DNA of 12,457 nt from Bacteroides sp. CAG:530 (GTDB lineage Bacteria; Bacteroidota; Bacteroidia; Bacteroidales; Bacteroidaceae), in contig FR881220.1 of NCBI GenBank assembly GCA_000434735.1, forward strand, positions 4,112 to 16,568, given 5' to 3'. The notes beneath the pieces are model-generated. The model had not been told where the DNA came from. It was given only the letters and a program-made list of their open reading frames with translations, and did no database searches. A program made the translations under genes and the position numbers. Shown piece after piece: positions 1 to 9,363 of this stretch (positions are counted from its first letter, which is position 1; the number at the start of each line of letters is the position of its first letter).

Positions 1-1490
1 GCCAATTCAACACGACGTTCGTTCTTCAGACGCTCCAAGAAATCAGCTTTCGACATACCCGCAGGCAATTCCGGCATATTTACGTCAGAACGCTTACGCA
101 CCTGATTTACGGCTTCGCGAGCACTAATGGGGAACTGTGCATCGGTATAATCAGGACCGAATGCATTGGTCATTGCCTCAGCGTAGTTCAACAGTACTTC
201 AGCATAACGGAAAAGAATCCAGTTATGATGTTTCTTGGTAGATGTAGAACCAGAAACGAAGCTGATATCCTTATTAACGTATTTACGCAAGTAATATCCG
301 GTAGTAGTAGCGTTGTTCAATGGCAAACCATTTTCTCCGCCTTCCCAGATTTCTACTTTTGCCTTAGCAGGCCATACCATATCATTGTAAACGATAGTCA
401 TGCCCAAGCGTGGGTCTCGGTTAGCGTACGGATTAGCTTTCATAGTCGGATTATTCCAGTCGAACGCTGTTCCATCCTTCATTTCGAAAGCATCTACCAA
501 GTTCTGAGTAGGACAAGTAGAAGTTTTACCGCCTTCTACTCCCATCGGGAAATTAGCTTTTTCGAAATCGCCATGCTCACCGGTAGGACGCGCCAGAATA
601 ACTTCAACGCTCTTGTTATTGGCTGCACTAAACAAGTTAGAGAATTTATCCAACTTATAAGTATTAGCGGCAATGAGTTCGTAAGCGGCGCTTGCGGCTG
701 CTTTCCATTTAGCGTCATCATTGGTAGCGAAAAGCGGACTTGCCATATACAATGTTACCCTCGACTTCAAAGCCATAGCGGCACCACGTGTAACACGTCC
801 TGTCTCTTTATCTACGAAGCCCTGATAGTTAACCGGCAACAAAGTAGCCAAATCAGAACATTCGTCAACGATAAATTTGGCAATCTGCTCGAAAGAAGAC
901 GGCTTCACTGCGTTAGCCTCATCCAACGTCAACACATCCAACACGAAAGGTACATTGTGATAACGCTTAATCAATTCAAAATAATAGAATGCACGGAGGA
1001 AACGAACTTCATATCTGTAATTAGTGAAGTCCTTTATCATATCCTTATATCTATCCGAGTATTCCCAATCTTTGAAATCCTGACCTTCAGATTCCTTAAG
1101 GTAAAGGTTAGCCGCACGTATAGCCTGATAATAGAAACTCCAGACATCGTCAACAAGACGATTGGCAGACCATGTACCGTCTACAAATCTCCATATAGCA
1201 GAAGATTTATATACATGAATAGCGTCGTCGGTAGCAGCATCCAACATTGCATCTGTAGTTAAATCCGCATCAGATGTAGAAGTAGCTTCCGTGCTCGTTC
1301 CGGCAATCTTACCAAAGTCATGAGGCAGATAACTGTAAATATCGGTCACCATTCTTTTGGAACGGTCAAAGCTGTCGAATATCTCCTGCTTTGAGTAATC
1401 GGACGATTCATCGCAATCCATGAAATCGCATCCTGCCAGCGTACCCACTGCCAGGAACAGCATTATATTTCTAAAGTTTATAAGTTTCAT
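1..1490 (-). CDS. SusD/RagB-family outer-membrane nutrient-binding lipoprotein (second pair; 3' end cut by window edge)
   Basis: Surface lipoprotein that acts as the lid of a SusC barrel and binds the substrate before import. Translation from the ATG at 1490 gives 496 complete codons without a stop before the left edge. Residues 1-21 form a lipoprotein signal with lipobox LAGC (lipidated Cys21), followed by D22 and D25, acidic residues that suit surface export. Family signatures are visible: ALKSRVTLYMASPLF (240-254), a DAFEMKDG-FDWNNP stretch (333-348), NRDPRLGMTI (357-366), an FRYAEVLLNYAEA helix (427-439) and the C-terminal KNERRVEL (489-496). That last motif usually lies some 50-100 residues before the end, so only a short tail is missing. 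It begins 16 nt after the stop of the short SusC gene, so the two are surely cotranscribed and form a complex. Substrate unknown; RagB-like peptide binding is possible. Confidence 0.95.
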   Translation of the reverse strand, partial: MKLINFRNIMLFLAVGTLAGCDFMDCDESSDYSKQEIFDSFDRSKRMVTDIYSYLPHDFGKIAGTSTEATSTSDADLTTDAMLDAATDDAIHVYKSSAIWRFVDGTWSANRLVDDVWSFYYQAIRAANLYLKESEGQDFKDWEYSDRYKDMIKDFTNYRYEVRFLRAFYYFELIKRYHNVPFVLDVLTLDEANAVKPSSFEQIAKFIVDECSDLATLLPVNYQGFVDKETGRVTRGAAMALKSRVTLYMASPLFATNDDAKWKAAASAAYELIAANTYKLDKFSNLFSAANNKSVEVILARPTGEHGDFEKANFPMGVEGGKTSTCPTQNLVDAFEMKDGTAFDWNNPTMKANPYANRDPRLGMTIVYNDMVWPAKAKVEIWEGGENGLPLNNATTTGYYLRKYVNKDISFVSGSTSTKKHHNWILFRYAEVLLNYAEAMTNAFGPDYTDAQFPISAREAVNQVRKRSDVNMPELPAGMSKADFLERLKNERRVEL

Positions 1491-1506
1491 TACTTCTATT
1501 ATTTAA

Positions 1507-4263
1507 TTAGAAATGTAAATTAACACCAAAAGTAAATTGACGCATCAAAGGGTGATTAGCACCTACTGACTCTGGGTCAGAGATTCCATCCAGCTTATTC
1601 ATGCTGAACAGATCGTAGCCGCGAGCAAATATTTTTGCCTGCTTCACGCTGTGCAAACATTTCAACCAGCTTTCAGGCAGCTGATAGTATACTTCCAAAG
1701 TACGCAACTTCAGGTAAGAGGCATCTGCCACCCACAATGAGTTGTTATTGTAGTTGTTGGCCGAGCTAGTAGCAGTAAGACGCGGAAACTTTCCGTTAGG
1801 ATTGCTTTCTGTCCAACGATTGTCGTAATAATACTGTGAGATAGTATTATTGCTGATCAAAGGACGATAAACACTTCGTGTATCCAATACTACGCTATAA
1901 TTAGTAGCGCCTTGGAAGAAAGCAAGGAAACCGAGGCCTTTATATTCAGCACCCAAGTTAAAGCCGTAATAGATTTCAGGACACAGGTTATTGTAACCCA
2001 AGGCTACCTGATCGTATTCATCGATACGGTTATCACCATTCTGATCTTTGAACTTCAAATCGCCCGGGCGAACTTCCGACAAATACTGTTTAACCTCGCG
2101 CTCATCAATTTCTTTCTGACTCTGATAGATACCTTCCACTTCGTAACCGAATATCTGGCTTATAGAATGTCCGGTACGTTTCTGATAATCGTAAGGACGA
2201 TAAACTTCGTTCATTTCTACGATTTCATTTCTGCTGAAAGAGAACTGTCCTCCCAACTGATAGCTGAAAGAGCCGATACGGTCGCTCCAGTTAGCGCCCA
2301 AATCAACGCCATAAGAGTTCACGATACCATTATTAACTTGAGGAGCAGTAAGACCAAGTACTGTTGATACGGCACCGGCACCACTTACCAAGATATCTGT
2401 ACGATGGTCGCGATATCCGTCAACAGTCAATGATAAACGATTCCAAGCCATTAAATCAAGTCCGACATTCAGCTTATGCGATTTTTCATAAGTCAGACCG
2501 TTTACCGCCAAACGACGTTCTTGTGTACCACCCAAAGAAGCCGGAGTATTCTTAAAGTAATAACTACCGCCTGTGCCGTAAGCGTCTCTAAACAGATTTA
2601 CGCTATAATCAGCACGTCCGGCCATACCGTAAGATGCTCTCACTTTCAACAGGTTCAACCAATCGGCTTTAAAGAAGTCTTCCTCAGACAAAATCCAGCC
2701 TGCACCGATAGACGGGAAGATACCCCAGCGGTCGTCCGGGTCTAATACGCTGGCAGCTGATCCTGACAAAGCAAAGTCTACCATATAACGTCCGTTATAA
2801 GTATAGTGAGCCTGACCCACTATGTCCATAAACGCTCTTCCCTTATTTTGTCCACGCTGTGTAATCTTATCCATGCCATAGAACAAAACAGAATTAAGTT
2901 TATGCTTTCCCCATACTTGGTCATAATTAACCTGTGCATTGATATTAAAATGACGAACCACATTATTGATACTGCTTGTGAAAGCCAATGCCGATTCTTC
3001 TGTCAACTTAGTATATTGGTCTTTTGCGCCATCCCAACCTTTAATAGCCGATTGCGACGCGAAGTTACGCTGGTTGCGTTCCCAATATTCAGCCTCGTTA
3101 TCAAAACCAACACGAAGAGTAGCCGACAAGCCCGGAGTAATGAATCCTAAATTTTGATTGAGCTGCATGTCTGCATACAATTTACGGCTCTGGGTACGTT
3201 CGTATCCACGACCTGATATATAAGCTATCGGATTGTTTTTATAAACAGTAGTAGCTCCCCACATGCCATGACTGGTCTTAACCGGCATTACACCAGAAGG
3301 AACCTGATACAATGCATTGAATATATCCGATGTAGAAGTAAACGGATGATTACTTTCAGAGAAATTACCACGCAATCCCAATCCCAACTGAGTGGTCTTA
3401 CCCAACTTGATATCCAAGTTTGTAGTAAAGTTCAATCTTGAATATTTAAACTGAGTAGAATATCCTTCATTGTCGTTAGTCGGTGCAAGGATGCCTTTAT
3501 CATTCAAATAATTAAGTTGAGCAAAGTACTTGGCAACATCACCTCCGCCACGCATTGAAAAGTTGGCATTGTTTCCAAAGCTGTGATTACGCAACGCTTC
3601 ATCCCACCAATTTACATTCGGATAAAAATCAGGATAAGTCTGATCTCTGAAAGCGTCGAGTTCACGCTGGCTATAACGAGGCGACAAACCATCGTTCTTC
3701 AATCCTTCGTTCATAGCCTGGGCGTATGTATAACCATCTACAAATTTAGGCTTATAGGTAGGAGTACCCATCTTGAACTCATAATCGAAAGTTATTTCCG
3801 GCTGACCTAAGAAACCACGCTTTGTCTTGATATAGATAACGCCATTGGCGCCACGAATACCATACAAGCTAAGCGCTACCGCATCTTTCAATACAGTTAC
3901 TGACTCAATATCGTGTATAGAAAGTGCGTTAATATCGCGCTCAAAACCGTCTATCAATATCAATGGACTCTTACTATTGGTAGTCCCAACACCACGTATA
4001 TATAGTGTAGCCCCGTCATCCCATACATTGCCAGAGTTCTGCAATACCTGCAATCCAGGAATCAAGCCGAACAATGAATTCGAAGGAAGCGTGCTAGTGC
4101 GATGTCCGAGTACATCCGATGTAACTACGGCACCAGCTGTAGTGGACTCTTTTTGATCGAACGAGATACCCCGTCCATATTGCTGCTTGCTGTTTGTTAC
4201 CTGAGCTACCGAAACAGAAGATAACATCAGCCCCGCAATAAATAGCTTCATACTTTTTTCCAT
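1507..4263 (-). CDS. SusC/RagA-family TonB-linked outer-membrane transporter, short form without the N-terminal extension
   Basis: Outer-membrane 22-strand barrel with a plug, importing substrate captured by its SusD partner. The 918 residues start with a Sec signal peptide (about 1-20, ending SVSVA before Gln21). The plug follows almost at once (about 40-150) with TLYIRGVGT (86-94), LILIDGFERD (101-110) and SLYGIRGANGVIYIKTK (132-148). The rest is barrel, ending in FTFGVNLHF with the expected terminal Phe. A D-x-N-x-D-x-x-I-D calcium-loop-like motif lies at 740-751. SusC proteins commonly have about 1000 or more residues; this one lacks the carboxypeptidase-regulatory-like domain, and no hydrophobic TonB box precedes the plug. 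The start at 4263 is an ATG; a second ATG at codon 5 (4251) would leave a more typical signal peptide. It lies 42 nt downstream of the first susD and 16 nt upstream of the second. Confidence 0.95.
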   Translation of the reverse strand: MEKSMKLFIAGLMLSSVSVAQVTNSKQQYGRGISFDQKESTTAGAVVTSDVLGHRTSTLPSNSLFGLIPGLQVLQNSGNVWDDGATLYIRGVGTTNSKSPLILIDGFERDINALSIHDIESVTVLKDAVALSLYGIRGANGVIYIKTKRGFLGQPEITFDYEFKMGTPTYKPKFVDGYTYAQAMNEGLKNDGLSPRYSQRELDAFRDQTYPDFYPNVNWWDEALRNHSFGNNANFSMRGGGDVAKYFAQLNYLNDKGILAPTNDNEGYSTQFKYSRLNFTTNLDIKLGKTTQLGLGLRGNFSESNHPFTSTSDIFNALYQVPSGVMPVKTSHGMWGATTVYKNNPIAYISGRGYERTQSRKLYADMQLNQNLGFITPGLSATLRVGFDNEAEYWERNQRNFASQSAIKGWDGAKDQYTKLTEESALAFTSSINNVVRHFNINAQVNYDQVWGKHKLNSVLFYGMDKITQRGQNKGRAFMDIVGQAHYTYNGRYMVDFALSGSAASVLDPDDRWGIFPSIGAGWILSEEDFFKADWLNLLKVRASYGMAGRADYSVNLFRDAYGTGGSYYFKNTPASLGGTQERRLAVNGLTYEKSHKLNVGLDLMAWNRLSLTVDGYRDHRTDILVSGAGAVSTVLGLTAPQVNNGIVNSYGVDLGANWSDRIGSFSYQLGGQFSFSRNEIVEMNEVYRPYDYQKRTGHSISQIFGYEVEGIYQSQKEIDEREVKQYLSEVRPGDLKFKDQNGDNRIDEYDQVALGYNNLCPEIYYGFNLGAEYKGLGFLAFFQGATNYSVVLDTRSVYRPLISNNTISQYYYDNRWTESNPNGKFPRLTATSSANNYNNNSLWVADASYLKLRTLEVYYQLPESWLKCLHSVKQAKIFARGYDLFSMNKLDGISDPESVGANHPLMRQFTFGVNLHF

Positions 4264-4305
4264 AAGTATATATTATTTCTTTATTCTATGAATCGTATTC
4301 AATCA

Positions 4306-6129
4306 TTATTCCCAACCCGGATTCTGTACAAGACCGTATCCTTTGTTTACTTCTTTTGGAGGGAAAGCACTCAGATACCATTTAGCAGAAAAACCACCGG
4401 CTTTTTGCCATGCTCTCTGTTGTAGAGCCGGGAACTCGAATTTGTATTCACCTGTAGTTTTATGGCGATAGATGTTGATACCATGCAAACGTTTAGTGAA
4501 GTCTGCTTCGCGTTTCCAACGAATAAGGTCGAAGAAACGTACTTCCTCGTAACCGAATTCACAAGCACGTTCACGCAATACAGCTTCGCGGAACTGCTCT
4601 TTTGTCAATCCAGACTTCAATGCGCCTAATCCTACACGTGCACGTACCTTATTAACATAGTCGTATGCCTCGGTAGTTCTACCTACCTCATTCAGAGCTT
4701 CTGCATACGACAGGTAAACTTCTGCAAGACGAAGGTAAGGCCAATGAATAACACGGTTCTTATATTCACCTTGGCGATCGAGAACGAACTTACGAGCTGG
4801 TAAACCTGTAGCCATACTCTTACCGTCTAATACACCACTTTTTCCTATATCAGCACCCTTTGGATAATTCTTTTTATCGTCGGCTTTCTGCTTGCGGATA
4901 TCAGCTACACCACTACCGAATTTATCGCCGTCCAACAAAATTGTTTCTGTCAAGCGTGGGTCGCGATTGATAAACGGATTCTTGGCATGTTCCGGATTAT
5001 TCCAATCGAAATCGCTACCATCAGCCATAGGGAACATATCAAAATATTCCTTTGTAGCACACCATGCTCCCCAACGTGCAGACTGCATAATAGCACCAAT
5101 ATTATTCGTGCGGTAATGACGACGAGAAGAAATTAACGATTCTGTAGTTCCACGAGTATAATATCCGTCGCGGAAAGCCATACGGTATTCTCCAGTCTGT
5201 ACCAAATTATAGAATCCTTCTTTCTGCATGGTTTTCATAAACTCTTCACCTGCAGCTACCGCAGCTTCCCAACGTTTCTTATCATAGTTTCCGAACCAAG
5301 TCATCAACTTCTGAGAAGCTTCTCCATCATAATAAGGAGCGTCTGAATTGAAAAGCGGGCTTGCTACGAACAAGAGTACACGCAATTTCAATCCCATAGC
5401 CGCAGCGCGAGTCAAGCGGCCGCTCCAGTTATCAGATTCGTCTTCTCTAATAGCCCAAGGAAGTTGAGGACAGTCTTTTGCCTCATCCAGCAAACGAACG
5501 ATAAAGTCTACCGTTTCCTGTAGAGTAGCACGCTTCGGTAAGTTGGTATCTTCTGGATCGATAGCGCGGTCTACGATAGGCAACGCTCCGTAATGACGAA
5601 GCATTTCAGCATATTGAGTGGCGATAATAATCTTTGCCTCAGCTTTCAGACGGCTCTTTTCATCGTCCGACATATCTGGTACTTTATCTACGTTTTCGAT
5701 AAGAATCCAAGCGTGGCGAATACATTTCCATGAGTTACGGCTGGTAAAACGAAATTTTGTAGCGGAACCACCGTTATTAGCAGTTGCGTCTTCAGAGCCA
5801 GCATTATAAGATCCGTTATAATACAACATGTTAACTCCGTCCCATGAAAGGTTAGAGTCGTTCAAGTCGGTCAAACCTTCCAGAATACCATACCACATGG
5901 CAGTTGAGAAGTTATAGCCTGTTGGATATCCATAAGGCATCAATGAGTAGCTATACCACAACACCTTGCGGGCATATTCTGCCGTAGAGAATATAGTATC
6001 GACGGTTACATCGCTGCTGGGAGGTTTCTGAAGAAATTTCTCTCCGACCGCAAAGTCCTCGCATGACACTGTCATTACTACCAACAGTGACAGCATCAAT
6101 CCTTGAAAATATCTTTTGATTGATTTCAT
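4306..6129 (-). CDS. SusD/RagB-family outer-membrane nutrient-binding lipoprotein (first pair)
   Basis: Surface lipoprotein partner of the long SusC encoded just upstream. I take the ATG at 6129 as start (607 residues). The frame stays open to a TTG at 6150, but the ATG gives a standard lipoprotein signal (MKSIKRYFQG..., lipobox TVSC, Cys23) and has a purine-rich AAAGGAAAAG stretch just before it. Family features are GLKLRVLLFVASPLFNS (246-262), INRDPRLTETILLDG (387-401), PYLRLAEVYLSYAEALNE (464-481), and the C-terminal LRERACEFGYEE (518-529) with FFDLIRWKR (532-540). It ends NPGWE. SusD proteins usually have about 500-600 residues, so this one is at the long end. It follows the long SusC stop by 24 nt and precedes the short SusC by 42 nt. 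The bound substrate cannot be read from sequence. Confidence 0.95.
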   Translation of the reverse strand: MKSIKRYFQGLMLSLLVVMTVSCEDFAVGEKFLQKPPSSDVTVDTIFSTAEYARKVLWYSYSLMPYGYPTGYNFSTAMWYGILEGLTDLNDSNLSWDGVNMLYYNGSYNAGSEDATANNGGSATKFRFTSRNSWKCIRHAWILIENVDKVPDMSDDEKSRLKAEAKIIIATQYAEMLRHYGALPIVDRAIDPEDTNLPKRATLQETVDFIVRLLDEAKDCPQLPWAIREDESDNWSGRLTRAAAMGLKLRVLLFVASPLFNSDAPYYDGEASQKLMTWFGNYDKKRWEAAVAAGEEFMKTMQKEGFYNLVQTGEYRMAFRDGYYTRGTTESLISSRRHYRTNNIGAIMQSARWGAWCATKEYFDMFPMADGSDFDWNNPEHAKNPFINRDPRLTETILLDGDKFGSGVADIRKQKADDKKNYPKGADIGKSGVLDGKSMATGLPARKFVLDRQGEYKNRVIHWPYLRLAEVYLSYAEALNEVGRTTEAYDYVNKVRARVGLGALKSGLTKEQFREAVLRERACEFGYEEVRFFDLIRWKREADFTKRLHGINIYRHKTTGEYKFEFPALQQRAWQKAGGFSAKWYLSAFPPKEVNKGYGLVQNPGWE

Positions 6130-6153
6130 AATTACTTTTCCTTTCTTCAATTT

Positions 6154-9100
6154 TTAAAATCCAACTTTCAATCCCAGATTAACAACCATCACAACTGGAT
6201 ACTTAGAGCTTGTACCGGTTTTAGATTCCGGATCTACTACTTTCAGTTTATCGAATGTCAATAAGTTATATCCTGTAGCGTAAACTCTCAGACTGCCGAT
6301 ATGCATTTTCTGAAGTGTGCTCTTCGGGAAGTTATAACCTACTTCTACATTCTTCAAACGAATGTAAGAAGCATCACGTAGCCACAAGTCTGATTTTCTT
6401 GTGTTATGAGTCATGTTGGTAAACGAAAGAGCCGGATATTTGGCGTCGTCGCCTTTCTGAGTCCACGTATCTGTAGTAAAGTACTTAGCCAATCCACGTG
6501 AGTTAGAGCTACTATAAGGTCTGCTGAATACGTCTTCAAGCATACGAGACACCTTAGTAGATCCAGCCCAAGTCATACTGAAATCGAAGCCTTTATAGCT
6601 AAATCCTAAATTAAGACCTGCGCTCAACTGAGGATAAATAGTATTACCGATAGCGGTAACGTCATTCTGATCGATCTTATTGTCATTGTTCAAGTCTTTA
6701 TATTTAGCGTCGCCCGGATGAGGAGTAAAACCGGCACCGTAGTCAGGCATAGTCTTGCCACGCTCAGTTTCATATCGTGCCACATCTTCTTCAGAGAAGA
6801 ATCCGTCGAACTTATATCCGAAGTTCTGTCCTACAGAATGACCTGTACGCTGCATGTATTCATAAGGATATTCCACTTCGTCCATGAATATAATCTTATT
6901 CTTGGCATAAGACAGGTTTACACCTATATTATATCTGAACTCTTTGACACGGTCTCTCCAGTTCATTGTTACTTCAAAACCTTTGTTATCTACCTTGCCA
7001 AGGTTAGCAGTAGGCAATGTTACAGCCAGATACCCCGGGTTGGTACCTCTTGAAGTAAGAATGTCTTTACGGTGTTCGATAAAGTAGTCGAAATTAACCT
7101 TCAACTTGCTGTCAATCATATAAAGATCTACACCATAGTTCTGCTTTGCAGCAGTTTCCCAAGTTACGTTAGGATTACCTTTCTTCAACTCTGCAGCTCC
7201 CTTGATAGCGCTTGAACCATTACCGAAGAAGAAGCTTCCTGTATTAGGATTATAAACGTCGGGCAAATAAAGGAATCGAGAGTTATCGCTTACACGGTCA
7301 TTACCTACAATACCATAAGATGCTCTCAGTTTCAAATAGCTCAGATAAGGTTTCAAAGGCTGCATGAACTTTTCTTCCGAAACAATCCATCCAACAGAGA
7401 ACGCCGGGAACATACCGAAGCGCTTGCCTAGGGCGAAGTTTTCAGAACCGTTATATCCCATATTGACATCGGCCATATAACGAGTCTTCCAGTCGTAAAT
7501 AGCACGGGCTACCAAGCCGATATAGCTTCTCGGAATAGACAAGAACTCACTGGGTCCCGAAGGATAATAAGTAATAGACTGGTTATACATTACCAATCCA
7601 GATACATGATGATCGCCGAAATCACGCTTGTAGTTTACAGCAGCTTCTACATACCAATCACGAGTACGACCAATGCTTTCACTGTAGCTAAGGTTTGTCC
7701 TCTCACCCACACGACGATAGTTCAGCGTATTATCCTCATTCATGATTACTTCATAATACGGATAATTGCAAGAACGGGTCTTATTCAGTGTTACAGAGCT
7801 GTTATAAGAACCCTTGACATGTGCCTTCAAGCCCTTGGTCAAGAAGTCTAATTTCTGCTCTAACACGAAGTCGAAGTTCAATGTATTTCCGGCCGATGTT
7901 CTATAACCTGCACCATAGCCACCCATACCGTCCTTGAATTCGGCCGACATATTAGCAATCTTCTTAGTATCAGCCTTAAGCCACTTACCGTCTACAAGAC
8001 CTGCACCGGCAAATGGTACCGCCCAATAAAGAGTCTGGAAGAAGCTGTTCAAGCTTTCATCTGCATTCGGAGTACGTTTATCGTTCACACGTCCACCCAC
8101 GTTCATACGCAGTGTAGTGCTCTTAGTGATATTCATATCCAAATTGATACGATAGTTATAACGATTATATTTAAAGTTACTGTTATACTCGTCTTCGAAT
8201 GTCTTGAAAAGACCTTCCTGAGTGAATATACCCAATGAAGCAAAGTAGCGCACTTTCTTTGTACCACCAGAGATGGTCAAGTTGTGCTGAGTCTGCATTG
8301 CGGTATTCTTAACTCGCAAGTCCAACCAATCAACATCAGGATAAGCGATAGGATTGCTGTGAGTACGGAATGCTTCGATTGTCTCTTCAGTAAATGCCAA
8401 ACCATTTTCGGGCACTCCGTCACGACGCTGAGCATCTACATAATTACGTGCATATTCATAACTGTTAGCGAATTCTGGCAAACGTGTAGGCATCTGAACG
8501 GCAACAGAAGTAGAGAAGTTAACCTTAGCCTTACCTTCTTTACCTCGTTTGGTAGTAACCAAGATAACACCGTTAGCACCACGCACACCAAATACAGCTG
8601 TAGCAGAAGCATCTTTCAATACAGTGATATCTTCTACTTCATTAGGGTCTATCTGGAAGAAAGAACGTTCTACACCATCAACCAACATCAACGGAGTAGA
8701 CATAGATTCAGAAAGAGAGCCCACACCACGAACATAAACTGTAGGGTCGTCACCACCCGGCTGTCCTGTAGTCTGTATAGACGACAGACCCGGCAACTTA
8801 CCAGCCAAGGCATTACCGATACTTGATACCGGACTCTTCAACACATCTTTAGAAGTAACAGAAGACATGGCACCAGTTACTGACACTTTCTTTGTAGTAC
8901 CATAAGCGATTACCTGTACTTCCTGAAGAGTCTGAACATTTTCATTCATCTCAACCTTTAAAGTAGGCTCGCCTGCATACTTTATTTCCTTATCTTTATA
9001 TCCTACATAAGATATAACGATAGTAGCGCCAACCGGAACCTGCAATGTGAAATTACCGTCCATATCGGTAATAACTCCATTGGTAGTACCCTTAACAACT

Positions 9101-9297
9101 ACGCTGGCTCCAATAACCGGACCAAAACTATCAGTCACCGTTCCTGTAACCTGCTTTCGATTCTGCTGCGCAATGGCAGAAGCCTCTCCCGACATATTAT
9201 TTCCGATAGGAAAAGCCATTTGTCCTAAAGACAAAGACGCCGCCAATAACAACACCTGCTTCTGAGGTATTTTCATTGGGAAGAAGAAGTTTTTCAT
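6154..9297 (-). CDS. SusC/RagA-family TonB-linked outer-membrane transporter, full-length form
   Basis: TonB-dependent outer-membrane importer of 1047 residues, first gene of the uptake operon. Domains in order: a long N-terminal signal region (1 to about 43, with the hydrophobic core VLLLAASLSLG); a carboxypeptidase-regulatory-like domain (about 50-118, VTGTVTD through ISYVGYKDKE); a TonB box LQEVQVIAYG (124-133); the plug (about 140-250, with TVYVRGVGS at 186-194, LMLVDGVERS and VFGVRGANGVILVTTK); then the barrel, ending VVNLGLKVGF with terminal Phe. A calcium-loop-like motif DLNNDNKIDQND lies at 868-879. There is no STN domain between signal and regulatory-like domain, so it is not expected to signal to an anti-sigma factor. 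Start is the ATG at 9297; Met8 (9276) is an alternative with a shorter signal. No regulator lies next to it upstream; the control gene must be elsewhere. Substrate unknown. Confidence 0.96.
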   Translation of the reverse strand: MKNFFFPMKIPQKQVLLLAASLSLGQMAFPIGNNMSGEASAIAQQNRKQVTGTVTDSFGPVIGASVVVKGTTNGVITDMDGNFTLQVPVGATIVISYVGYKDKEIKYAGEPTLKVEMNENVQTLQEVQVIAYGTTKKVSVTGAMSSVTSKDVLKSPVSSIGNALAGKLPGLSSIQTTGQPGGDDPTVYVRGVGSLSESMSTPLMLVDGVERSFFQIDPNEVEDITVLKDASATAVFGVRGANGVILVTTKRGKEGKAKVNFSTSVAVQMPTRLPEFANSYEYARNYVDAQRRDGVPENGLAFTEETIEAFRTHSNPIAYPDVDWLDLRVKNTAMQTQHNLTISGGTKKVRYFASLGIFTQEGLFKTFEDEYNSNFKYNRYNYRINLDMNITKSTTLRMNVGGRVNDKRTPNADESLNSFFQTLYWAVPFAGAGLVDGKWLKADTKKIANMSAEFKDGMGGYGAGYRTSAGNTLNFDFVLEQKLDFLTKGLKAHVKGSYNSSVTLNKTRSCNYPYYEVIMNEDNTLNYRRVGERTNLSYSESIGRTRDWYVEAAVNYKRDFGDHHVSGLVMYNQSITYYPSGPSEFLSIPRSYIGLVARAIYDWKTRYMADVNMGYNGSENFALGKRFGMFPAFSVGWIVSEEKFMQPLKPYLSYLKLRASYGIVGNDRVSDNSRFLYLPDVYNPNTGSFFFGNGSSAIKGAAELKKGNPNVTWETAAKQNYGVDLYMIDSKLKVNFDYFIEHRKDILTSRGTNPGYLAVTLPTANLGKVDNKGFEVTMNWRDRVKEFRYNIGVNLSYAKNKIIFMDEVEYPYEYMQRTGHSVGQNFGYKFDGFFSEEDVARYETERGKTMPDYGAGFTPHPGDAKYKDLNNDNKIDQNDVTAIGNTIYPQLSAGLNLGFSYKGFDFSMTWAGSTKVSRMLEDVFSRPYSSSNSRGLAKYFTTDTWTQKGDDAKYPALSFTNMTHNTRKSDLWLRDASYIRLKNVEVGYNFPKSTLQKMHIGSLRVYATGYNLLTFDKLKVVDPESKTGTSSKYPVVMVVNLGLKVGF

Positions 9298-9345
9298 CTT
9301 TTTTAAATTTAAGAATTAGAAACTATTTTAATGGTTTTAAGCAAC

Positions 9346-9363
9346 CGTTTACAGAGCTAAACG
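9346..9363. repeat. Inverted repeat CGTTTA-N6-TAAACG in the susC leader
   Basis: The arms 9346-9351 and 9358-9363 are perfect 6-bp complements around a 6-nt spacer. A further TTAAAC (9367-9372) repeats one half-site nearby. It lies about 50 bp before the susC start codon. It could be an operator for a dimeric regulator or a weak hairpin in the leader RNA. Read on the plus strand it is followed by six T residues, so it also resembles a weak terminator of antisense transcription. Confidence 0.45.

Noticed and set aside
225..1262. Long plus-strand open frame of 345 codons antisense to the second susD gene
   Set aside because: It lies wholly inside a well-supported SusD frame on the other strand and its translation resembles no protein family; it is a shadow frame.
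6130..6150. TTG start of the first susD at 6150, adding 7 residues
   Set aside because: The ATG at 6129 gives a standard lipoprotein signal and is preceded by a purine-rich stretch; the extra residues would leave only 3 nt after the susC stop.
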